From an uncultured Bacteroides sp. (lineage in GTDB: Bacteria; Bacteroidota; Bacteroidia; Bacteroidales; Bacteroidaceae), in contig NZ_URFY01000046.1 in the NCBI RefSeq assembly GCF_900547205.1, positions 1 through 35,046 on the forward strand: DNA of 35,046 nucleotides, given 5' to 3'. Made by a program: the position numbers and the translations under genes. This document shows positions 26,986 through 33,500 of the stretch, one piece after another. How positions within the stretch are numbered: the stretch's first letter is position 1; every line of letters begins with the position of its first letter. The notes under the pieces are model-generated. The model worked only from the letters and a program-made list of their open reading frames with translations. It searched no databases and was not told the origin of the DNA.

Positions 26986-27921
26986 TTAGTATATTATAAT
27001 TTGATTGTTTACTTGTTCTTTGTTAAGGTTGAGGCTAAAGCAAATCTTATTCAGTACATTAGCTAGCGGCTCATCATACCGTATGGTGCCGGTAAAAGCT
27101 GATTTTCTGTTCACATCTTTTGTTAAGATGATTTGGGTGCTGTATAGTTGGTTGATAGTTTGAATCAATTGAGTTAGCGACATATCATTGAAGAGATACT
27201 TTCCGTCCTCCCATTTGATATTTGCCATTTCTTTAATTTCAGTTTCTCCTTCTAGCGGATTATAGATTACTCTCTGCATTGGTTTCAAAGGAATGTTCTT
27301 CTTTCCGTTCTCAATATTAAAATCAATGCTTCCATTAATCAGGGTGATTTCATTATGACCCGAACTGTTCTGTTTAATCAAGAAGCAAGTACCTTTTACT
27401 TCTACATATGCGTTGGTGATATGTACTTGGAAAGTGCTGCCTTCGTGCTTGCTGACTTCAAATAGAGAATTGCCTTCCAGCCATACTCTTCTGTCTTGTA
27501 CAAATGATTTGGCGTAGGATATGGAACTGCCGGGTTCCATCCATACTTTAGTGTTGTCCGGCAAAAGGTGCATACTGCTCTCTTGTGCGGTAATCTTTAT
27601 TAGGTTATCTTTCATCTTATCTCCTTTCGTGCTTAACCAATATCCGCCTATTGTTAATAGGATGGCAAGTGATGCTGCGATGGAAAGTGACTTTAGTTCT
27701 GCTAGAACTTTGTATCTTTTCTGCTGGTTACATCTGTTTTTTACCTTCTGCCATATTTGTTCTTTTATTCGTTCGTCCACTATTCTGTTGCCCGAATCAT
27801 TCCATTGCTTTTTTATTTCTTTATCTACAGAAATAAGCTCAGCGTAGCTCTTACGCCGCTTTATTGTTAATCTGTCAGATAACAAACTTTTGATTAAACT
27901 CTTTCTGCTGTCTATATTCAT
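26986..27921 (-). CDS. FecR-family anti-sigma factor (FecR1), intact orientation
   Basis: This 311-residue inner-membrane protein has a cytoplasmic sigma-binding N-terminus (about 1-75), one membrane helix (about 78-95), a periplasmic FecR domain (about 110-205, with LPDNTKVWMEPGSSISYAKSF) and a C-terminal DUF4974 domain (about 240-311) that should contact the STN domain of SusC1. It regulates the ECF sigma encoded divergently at 28266. Codons V72-L-A-E carry AAGTTCTAGCAGAACT, with an exact inverted partner 0.4 kb upstream. The promoter and first 74 codons therefore lie on a predicted invertible segment. In the present orientation the gene is whole. After inversion its 5' part would end as an 80-residue fragment (VLAELRQKK then stop at 28146-28148). 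Confidence 0.93.
   Translation of the reverse strand: MNIDSRKSLIKSLLSDRLTIKRRKSYAELISVDKEIKKQWNDSGNRIVDERIKEQIWQKVKNRCNQQKRYKVLAELKSLSIAASLAILLTIGGYWLSTKGDKMKDNLIKITAQESSMHLLPDNTKVWMEPGSSISYAKSFVQDRRVWLEGNSLFEVSKHEGSTFQVHITNAYVEVKGTCFLIKQNSSGHNEITLINGSIDFNIENGKKNIPLKPMQRVIYNPLEGETEIKEMANIKWEDGKYLFNDMSLTQLIQTINQLYSTQIILTKDVNRKSAFTGTIRYDEPLANVLNKICFSLNLNKEQVNNQIIIY
27695..27710 (-). repeat. Predicted inversion site 1L inside fecR1
   Basis: On the minus strand this reads AAGTTCTAGCAGAACT; it is a near-palindrome (AGTTCT/AGAACT) with the asymmetric core AGC. Its 16-nt inverted copy lies at 28117-28132. It covers codons 72-75 of FecR1, the same codons as the breakpoint in FecR2. Confidence 0.75.
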
Positions 27922-27960
27922 TTTAACTTTGGTCTATAAATTCTCAAACTCATTTTTTGA

Positions 27961-28020
27961 CTCGTATATTATAAATACACTTGAGACCGCTCTAACCCCA
28001 CATCAGATTTTAGAAAAATG
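27961..28020 (-). promoter_or_regulatory. Conserved promoter block upstream of fecR1
   Basis: This 60-bp block is nearly identical to 29661-29721 upstream of the fecR2 5' part, including CTCGTATA, ATAAATACAC and CTCTAACCCCACATC (plus-strand words). The flanking sequences are much less conserved. Such conservation at about 40 nt before both starts suggests the same promoter, probably read by the ECF sigma encoded next door. I cannot assign the exact -35 and -10 boxes. Confidence 0.6.
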
Positions 28021-28108
28021 TACGAAATAAGAAGTATGGTATAATAATTTGGCAATCTGGTATTTCCATAGAGGTAGTCATAGCAGAATTGAAACTAGAA
28101 AAATATCC

Positions 28109-28141
28109 TTTTGCCTAAGTTCTAGCAGAACTTAGGCAAAA
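28109..28141 (+). repeat. Predicted inversion site 1R within a 33-bp palindrome
   Basis: AAGTTCTAGCAGAACT at 28117-28132 is the inverted partner of the site in fecR1. It sits in a longer perfect palindrome: arms TTTTGCCTAAGTTCT and AGAACTTAGGCAAAA around the core AGC. On the plus strand A residues follow, so it is not a standard terminator in either direction. Beyond it, 28146-28148 supplies the stop codon that would end the truncated FecR1 after inversion. Confidence 0.75.
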
Positions 28142-28216
28142 AAAATAGTGCATATAGTTGACTATTATATCTGAAAAAAGAAAAATGATTGTCTGCGAAA
28201 TAAAACACCTGAGAGT

Positions 28217-28247
28217 ATTGCAGTTTATAGTTGTTTCTCTATTTTTG
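28217..28247 (+). promoter_or_regulatory. Housekeeping-type promoter of the ECF sigma gene
   Basis: ATTG (28217-28220) and TATTTTTG (28240-28247, a perfect TAnnTTTG) are separated by 19 nt, the standard Bacteroides -33/-7 spacing. Transcription would start near 28254, about 12 nt before the ATG. The promoter lies outside invertible segment 1, so sigma expression should not depend on orientation. Confidence 0.65.
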
Positions 28248-28265
28248 CAATATAATTGAAGAGGA

Positions 28266-28811
28266 ATGAGAGAGACGGATATTTTATTGAAGATAAAAGA
28301 GGGTGATACGGAAGCGTTTGCATCGTTGTATGATTGTTATTGGATGAAGATATATAACTTTGCGGAACTTTATATTATCACTCCCTACGAAATCTCAGAA
28401 GTTGTTCAAGATGTGTTCGTGAAAATCTGGGAATCTAGAGACTCTCTCGATTCTGAAAAGAACTTTGATGGTTTCCTCTTCATGATAACCCGCAATATAA
28501 TTTTCAACTATTCGCGTAAGTACTTCAATGAATTGAATTTTAAAATGACGGTTCTTAAGAGTGTTGAAAACTCATATGATATAGAAGAAGAATTGGATGC
28601 CGCAGATTTAAAGAATTGCATTGACCTTTTAATTTCACAGCTTCCCCCTCAGCGACAACGAATTTTCAGAATGAGCCGTGACGAGAATCTGTCTAATAAA
28701 GAAATAGCAGACATTTGTGCAGTCAGTGAAAAAGCAATTGAACGGCAAATCACTTTAGCGGTGAAATTCATTAAAGATAATCTTTCGCTATTTATTGTTT
28801 TTATGGGATAG
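28266..28811 (+). CDS. ECF-type RNA polymerase sigma factor
   Basis: This 181-residue protein has sigma region 2 (about 12-85: FASLYDCYWMKIYNFAELYI, EVVQDVFVKIWE, FLFMITRNIIFNYSRK) and sigma region 4 (about 115-172: LPPQRQRIFRMSRDENLSNKEIADICAVSEKAIERQI). No region 1.1 or 3 is present, which defines the ECF class. It should direct transcription of the neighbouring susCD operons when released or assisted by FecR proteins. It is the only sigma gene in the window and lies between two fecR genes whose upstream regions are almost identical, so it may serve both arms. It is transcribed divergently from fecR1. Confidence 0.95.
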   Translation: MRETDILLKIKEGDTEAFASLYDCYWMKIYNFAELYIITPYEISEVVQDVFVKIWESRDSLDSEKNFDGFLFMITRNIIFNYSRKYFNELNFKMTVLKSVENSYDIEEELDAADLKNCIDLLISQLPPQRQRIFRMSRDENLSNKEIADICAVSEKAIERQITLAVKFIKDNLSLFIVFMG

Positions 28812-28823
28812 GTGAAGTAACTT

Positions 28824-28852
28824 CTATACGTAGAGTAGGAGTATAGTTTTTT
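28824..28852 (+). terminator. Probable terminator of the sigma gene
   Basis: CTATAC (28824-28829) and GTATAG (28841-28846) can pair around an 11-nt loop and are followed immediately by six T. It lies 13 nt after the sigma stop codon. The stem is short and AT-rich, so efficiency is uncertain. Confidence 0.45.
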
Positions 28853-28992
28853 GCAAAGAAATATAGCAGCCTTCAAAAAAGATTTGTTGTGATGAATATT
28901 TATTAATTAATTATGCTGAAACCAATCATTCATATTCTCATCTATATTCTCTATTGAAAATAGTTTATTATTGCTGCACAAACACCTTTTAA

Positions 28993-29058
28993 GTTTATAA
29001 TAAAAACCGTTCTCGTTTATTATAAACGGGTCTAGAGTTTATTATAAACTCTCATTGT
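28993..29058. repeat. Three repeats at exact 22-bp period (GTTTATWATAAA)
   Basis: GTTTATAATAAA starts at 28993, GTTTATTATAAAC at 29015 and GTTTATTATAAAC at 29037, so the spacing is 22 bp each time, about two helical turns. The second and third units are also palindromes (CGTTTATTATAAACG at 29014-29028 and AGAGTTTATTATAAACTCT at 29034-29052). This looks like a cooperative protein-binding array downstream of the sigma gene. The unit sequences between cores differ, so it is not a simple duplication. Confidence 0.6.
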
Positions 29059-29090
29059 CCGTTTTAGTAGTTTCAACGTGAATTAAAGCA

Positions 29091-29129
29091 ACAAAAAAGG
29101 CTGCAAACTCCATAAGAGTTCGCAGCCTT
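29091..29129 (-). terminator. Strong rho-independent terminator facing left
   Basis: On the minus strand AAGGCTGC-G-AACTC and GAGTT-T-GCAGCCTT form a 14-position stem with one mismatch and a 5-nt loop, followed by TTTTTTG. It would stop any leftward transcript, including one from the promoter of the inverted fecR2 5' part and the small transcript proposed at 29091-29283. It shields the sigma gene region from antisense transcription. Confidence 0.8.
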
Positions 29130-29155
29130 AAGCCTTTAAGGAGATTACTTATATC

Positions 29156-29227
29156 CTAATGTTTATAAGAATCACCTGTGTGATATGTTGTAATATTATA
29201 CTTTATTGTAGTTCTATATAGAAGCAT
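29156..29227 (-). CDS. Possible 23-residue peptide
   Basis: ATG at 29227-29225 opens 23 codons beginning MLLYRTTIKYNITTY and ending at TAG (29158-29156), within the proposed small transcript. A purine-rich stretch GAAAGAAAGGG lies about 8 nt upstream. The peptide is not hydrophobic and I know no relative. A frame this short can easily occur by chance. Confidence 0.2.
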   Translation of the reverse strand: MLLYRTTIKYNITTYHTGDSYKH

Positions 29228-29289
29228 ATATGTATCCCTTTCTTTCAATTTTAAGTTTTAATTAATAGTTTTCTTGCACTTAACATCTA

Positions 29290-29321
29290 CAAATATACAA
29301 AATAAAAAAGCATTTGTCAAG
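29290..29321 (-). promoter_or_regulatory. Leftward housekeeping-type promoter
   Basis: On the minus strand CTTG (29321-29318, within ACTTGACA) is followed after 20 nt by TATATTTG (29297-29290), a perfect TAnnTTTG. Spacing and sequence fit the Bacteroides -33/-7 consensus apart from one base in the -33 box. The start would lie near 29283. Confidence 0.5.
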
Positions 29322-29391
29322 TCCTTCGGGTAGTTGAGCGTTCATTTCTTCTCGCTATTTTGAGTAAAATAATGAATGCGGATGCTAAAAA

Positions 29392-29625
29392 TTACATTCG
29401 TTCTACAAGAACTCGGTTACTTTTCTTTTGTTCGCATCTGACCTTTATCTTTTTCCATATCTGCTCTTTTATTTCCAAATCTATAGGGCGGTTTTCTGCC
29501 TTGTTCCATTGGTTTCTTATTTCAGCATCCACTGGAACCAAGTCAGCAAAGGCTTTTCGCTGCTTTTTCGTTAGCCTACCGGATAGTAGCCTTTTGATTA
29601 AACTCTTCTTTGTTTCCTTATCCAT
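29392..29625 (-). CDS. FecR2 N-terminal part, inverted away from the rest of the gene
   Basis: This 77-residue frame (MDKETKKSLIKRLLSGRL) matches the first 75 residues of FecR1 almost position by position (KSLIKSLLSDRL; IKEQIWQKVKNRC against IKEQIWKKIKVRC), i.e. the cytoplasmic sigma-binding part. It stops just before the membrane helix: after R71-V-L-V it reads E-R-M and a stop. The point of divergence lies inside the inverted repeat at 29400-29417. The remainder of the protein lies on the opposite strand from 29831. In the present orientation the conserved promoter would make only this soluble fragment. It might bind the sigma factor freely; E. coli FecR N-terminal fragments are known to activate FecI. 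Confidence 0.8.
   Translation of the reverse strand: MDKETKKSLIKRLLSGRLTKKQRKAFADLVPVDAEIRNQWNKAENRPIDLEIKEQIWKKIKVRCEQKKSNRVLVERM
29400..29417 (-). repeat. Inversion site 2L
   Basis: On the minus strand this reads ACCGAGTTCTTGTAGAAC; the inverted copy at 29817-29834 differs at one base (AGGAC). The symmetric part is GTTCT-TGT-AGAAC, the same form as site pair 1 but with core TGT instead of AGC. It sits at codons 70-75 of FecR2. Confidence 0.88.
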
Positions 29626-29660
29626 TCTACGCTTCCTTGTTTGTTCAATACTCTAAGTTA

Positions 29661-29721
29661 CTCGTATAATATAAATACACGCGAGACGCCTCTAACCCCA
29701 CATCGATTTTTGAGAAAAATG
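29661..29721 (-). promoter_or_regulatory. Conserved promoter block upstream of the fecR2 5' part
   Basis: It is almost identical to 27961-28020 upstream of fecR1 (shared words CTCGTATA, ATAAATACAC, CTCTAACCCCACATC on the plus strand). It sits 35 nt before the start codon of the inverted 5' part. It lies within the invertible segment, so it keeps its relation to the 5' part but changes what lies downstream. Now it points left, toward the terminator at 29091-29129. Confidence 0.6.
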
Positions 29722-29816
29722 AAAGAAAATTTCCTATATGGTATTAAATAGCTGATTATATGCACTTTATAATTATAATTATTTTCATAAAAAAGTTTAA
29801 AATGAATATATAGTCT

Positions 29817-29834
29817 ACCGAGTTCTTGTAGGAC
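29817..29834 (+). repeat. Inversion site 2R
   Basis: ACCGAGTTCTTGTAGGAC is the inverted partner of site 2L with one mismatch. The reading frame CGA-GTT-CTT-GTA-GGA across it is the same frame as in the fecR2 5' part, and it leads into the membrane helix of FecR2. Confidence 0.88.
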
Positions 29835-29845
29835 TTAGTTGGTAT

Positions 29846-30550
29846 ATGGCAGCAGCTTTCTTTGCTCTTTTGCTCACATTGGGTGGAGTATGGTTCTATC
29901 CCAAAGGAGATAAAATGAGTGATGAAACTATAAAAATAGTAGCCGAACAAAGCAGAATGCACGTTTTGCCGGATAGCACTAAGGTGTGGATGGAAGCGGG
30001 AAGTTCTATTAAATACGCTAAAGCTTTCAATCTGAACAGAGAAGTTTGGCTGGAGGGCAACTCATTATTTGAAGTGTGCAGGCACGAAGGAAGTACTTTC
30101 AAGGTATATATCACTAAAGCTTTCATAGAAGTAAAAGGAACCTTCTTCCTAGTGAAACAACAAAATTCTGAAAAGAACGAGATAACGCTCTTTAACGGTA
30201 AGATTGAATTTAATGTCGAATCTACCGGAGAAAAGACTATAATGAAACCTTTACAAAAGATGATTTATAATCCGACTAGTGCACAAACGCAATTAACAGA
30301 TATAAATAATCTTAATTGGGAAAATGGAAAGTATACCTTTACAAACACTCCATTGCAGAAACTAATTGAAATCATCAACCAGATGTATGATACGAATATT
30401 GTACTGTCGAATGCAATTGAACATGAATCGGCTTTTACCGGAAGTATCCGTTATGATGAATCACTGGAAGACGTATTGAGTAAAGTCTGCTTTACATTAA
30501 ATCTCAGCCGGGAGAAGAAAGGAAAACATATCATTATCAAATATCAATAA
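29846..30550 (+). CDS. FecR2 membrane and periplasmic part, lacking its 5' end
   Basis: From the first in-frame ATG this encodes 234 residues; the frame is open upstream through the inversion site to a stop at 29798-29800. It holds the membrane helix (MAAAFFALLLTLGGVWF), the FecR domain (HVLPDSTKVWMEAGSSIKYAKAF, VWLEGNSLFEV) and the C-terminal domain (ESAFTGSIRYDESLEDVLSKVCF). All align with FecR1 residues 80-311 without gaps of note. The sigma-binding N-terminus is missing and lies inverted at 29392-29625. No consensus promoter is visible just upstream. This is best read as a phase-OFF gene, not a decayed pseudogene: the frame is clean to its stop codon. susC2 follows after 40 nt. Confidence 0.85.
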   Translation: MAAAFFALLLTLGGVWFYPKGDKMSDETIKIVAEQSRMHVLPDSTKVWMEAGSSIKYAKAFNLNREVWLEGNSLFEVCRHEGSTFKVYITKAFIEVKGTFFLVKQQNSEKNEITLFNGKIEFNVESTGEKTIMKPLQKMIYNPTSAQTQLTDINNLNWENGKYTFTNTPLQKLIEIINQMYDTNIVLSNAIEHESAFTGSIRYDESLEDVLSKVCFTLNLSREKKGKHIIIKYQ

Positions 30551-30590
30551 ATTTATTAATTAACCAAATGTCTAAATTAACTTGTAACAC

Positions 30591-33500
30591 ATGAGAAAAG
30601 TAGAACATTTCCAAAGGCAACGGTATCTGAAGTATGTCGTTTTAGCCTTGCTCTTTTACCCGCTTTCAGTCTTAGGAGCTCAGGGTAAGATTTCTATCAA
30701 AGGGCAATCAATAAGCATTACGCAGGCAATTAAACAGATTGAAAAAAGTAGTAACTACACGTTTTTCTACAATGCCGCCGACTTGAAAAACACAAAAAAC
30801 AAAAGTATTAACTGTGAAGGCTCTATTGAAACCGTATTAAAAGAGGTTTTCGAGGGCAGTGGTATCAGTTACATCATCAAGGATAATGAAGTTATCCTGA
30901 AAGTTGAGAAAACAAATGCGCAGCAGCAGACGAAGAAACGTACCATCACCGGTACGGTTACTGCTTCTGACAATCAAGAACCTATCATCGGAGCTAGTGT
31001 TTGGCTAAAGAACAGTTCCGTAGGAGCTATTACCGATATCGACGGTAAATACTCAATCCATATTGAAGGGATTGGTGGTGCTCTTGAATTTAGTTACATG
31101 GGATACAAAAAGAAAGAAGTCGCTATTGGTGACCAAAAAGTTATCAACATAGTTCTCGATCCTGACACGGAAGTGCTGGACGAGGTCGTTGTTGTGGGAT
31201 ATGGTAGCCAAAAGAAAGCCAGTGTTATCGGTGCGATTTCAACATTGGATGTAGGCCAGCTAAAGGTTCCGGGCTCTTCTATTTCTTCCGTTCTTGCCGG
31301 ACAATTGGCTGGAGTTGTCTCCATGTCCCGTTCGGGCGAGCCGGGTAAAAACAGTGCAGCCGATTTCTATATTCGTGGTGTGTCTTCTTTCAAGGGTACT
31401 TCAACTCCATTGGTACTCGTCGATGGTATTGAGCGCGAACTAGACTTGGTTGATACTGAAGATATCGCATCATTCTCTATCTTGAAAGATGCGTCTGCAT
31501 CTGCCGTTTACGGTGTGCGTGGTGCCAATGGTGTAATCCTGATTACGACTAAGAAAGGTAAATCCGGTAAGCCAGCAATCAATGTACGTACCGAGTTTGG
31601 TTTTACAAGCCCTACCAAGAAACCTCAAATGGCAGGTTCGGCAGAATGGGCGGAAATGTATAACGAAGCATACCAGACCAAATATTATTCGGATGACGTA
31701 ATCCGGAAATACCGTGACGGTAGTGATTCTGATATTTACCCGAATGTAGACTGGTTTGATGCTTTGTTCAATGATATGGCAGCCAATCAGCGTGTGAATC
31801 TGAGTATTAACGGTGGTGGTGACATCGTGAAGTACTATGTATCTGGTTCGTTCTATAATGAAAGTTCTATCTATAAGACCGCAGGAAATATTTACGGATA
31901 TGACTCTTCCATCCGTTACAATAAATTCAATTTCCGTGCCAATGTAGATATCAATGTTACTCCAAGTACATTGTTGAATGTCAACTTAGCCAATATCTAC
32001 GAAAAATCATTCGGTCCCGGTTTCGGTGACAATGATAATGATATATGGGGATATACATTTGCAACTTCTCCAAACGCATTCCCGGTGGAATATTCTGATG
32101 GTAAATTGTCAGGTCCGTCCACTGATTCCGGATACAACCCTTGGAATATGTTGGTTCACTCCGGATATCGTGAACAATTCTGGAACTCATCTCAATCTTT
32201 GATTGGTATCACACAAGATTTTGAAAAGATATGGGAACCCCTGAAAGGTTTGACTGCCAACGTTAAATTCTCATGGGATGCATGGAACACGACACTACAA
32301 CGCCGTGCTAAAATAGAAACATTCTATCATGCACACGGACGTGCCGAAGATGGCAGCCTTATCTACGATGATAACAACAAAGATGGTATCTGGGACCCTG
32401 TGCACACTGGCAGTTCACAATTGGGATTTAACATCGGACGTAAGGGAACCATGACTACTTATCTGGAAGGTTCGCTGAACTACAACCGTCTGTTTGCCGA
32501 TAAGCACCGTGTAGGCGCACTGTTGCTTTACAATCAGAAAATAAAGACTAACACTCAGGCTGGTGATGGCAATGCAGCGTTACCTTTTAAGAATCAAGGT
32601 TTGGCAGGGCGTGTCACTTATGCTTTCAAAGATACATATTTCGTAGAAGGTAATATCGGTTACAATGGTTCTGAGAACTTTGCACGCGGACATCGCTTCG
32701 GCTTTTTCCCCGCAGCAGCTATCGGATGGATGGCATCAAGCGAAAAATGGTTTGAACCGGCAACTAAAGTGATCGACCTGTTGAAGTTTAAGGCATCTTA
32801 TGGTAAAGTAGGTAACGATGATATCGGTGGCCAAAGACGTTGGGTATACGAATCTACAATTGTAGATAGTGATAGTTTCAAATATGGTAAAGATGGTAGC
32901 CAAGGAGGAAGTGGTATCCGCGTAGGCGAAGTTGAAAACCTGACAGCATCTTGGGAAGAGGCTTTGAAGTTGAACATAGGTATTGAAATGTCATTGTTCA
33001 ATAAACTCAAAATTCAGGGAGATTATTTCCGTGAAGAACGTACCGGTATTTTCTTGCAACGCCAAAGTTTACCTGCCATGGTCGGTCTGTCTACCATTCC
33101 TTATGTGAATGTTGGTGAGACTTTGAATCAGGGATTCGACGGTACAGTAGAATATTCTCAGCAAATCGGTCAAGTGTTTGTTACTGCCCGTGGTAACTTC
33201 ACCTATACTCGCAATGAGTTGATTAATAATGACCAACCGGACTATCAATACAAGTATCAAAACCGTATTGGCAAACCATTCGGCTCTAACGGTGCTCTCC
33301 AACCTTTCGGATTGGTTGCCTTAGGTCTGTTCCAAAGCCAGGAAGAAATTGATAACAGCCCTGAACAAACATTCGGCGAATATCGCGTGGGTGACATTAA
33401 ATATCAGGACCTCAACGGTGACGGTAAGGTAGATGAACTGGATATGAGAGCAATCGGATATACCAACTTGCCCGAGATTATTTATGGTTTCGGTGCTACT

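Larger units (their letters stand above)
27695..28132. other. Predicted invertible DNA segment 1 (left switch, ON state)
   Basis: A 438-bp segment is bounded by 16-nt perfect inverted repeats. It contains the first 71 codons of FecR1 and the conserved promoter block at 27961-28020. In the current orientation the promoter drives fecR1-susC1 and the O-glycan PUL. Inversion would cut fecR1 at codon 75 and aim the promoter at the sigma gene. The claim rests on the matching sites and on the clearly inverted paralogous segment at 29400-29834. Only one orientation is seen here. Confidence 0.7.
29091..29283 (-). ncRNA. Candidate small RNA (or tiny-peptide mRNA)
   Basis: A promoter-like pair (29290-29321) and a strong terminator (29091-29129) face left and define a transcript of about 190 nt with no recognised gene. 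It contains one small reading frame (29156-29227). It lies between the sigma gene and the inverted fecR2 5' part, outside the invertible segment. I recognise no RNA family. Small RNAs near susC genes are known to repress PULs in Bacteroides, but this one does not overlap a susC gene. Confidence 0.4.
29400..29834. other. Invertible DNA segment 2 (right switch, OFF state)
   Basis: A 435-bp segment is bounded by 18-nt inverted repeats with one mismatch. It carries the promoter block and the first 70-odd codons of FecR2 on the minus strand. The rest of fecR2, susC2 and susD2 are outside on the plus strand. Inversion would join RVLV in frame to GLSWYMAAAFF and yield 313 residues, close to FecR1 (311), under the conserved promoter. 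The present arrangement leaves fecR2, and probably susC2D2, without that promoter. No recombinase gene lies in the window. Confidence 0.88.

Noticed and set aside
28109..28141. 33-bp palindrome as a terminator of fecR1 or sigma
   Set aside because: It lies upstream of both genes and is followed by A on the plus strand and by AAAAGG on the minus strand, so there is no U-tract in either direction. Its core matches the inversion site.
28993..29058. Short CRISPR array
   Set aside because: There are only three units, the repeats are 12-13 bp AT-rich palindromes, the spacing leaves 9-10 bp between cores, and there are no cas genes.
29392..30550. Split fecR2 as a decayed pseudogene or assembly error
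   Set aside because: Both halves are clean frames that rejoin in frame at an inverted repeat, and the intact paralogue has an equivalent site at the same codon. Random decay or misassembly would not produce this.
32668..32678. GTTCTGAGAAC in susC2 as a further inversion site
   Set aside because: The arms are separated by one base rather than three, no inverted partner was seen, and it lies in conserved barrel coding sequence.
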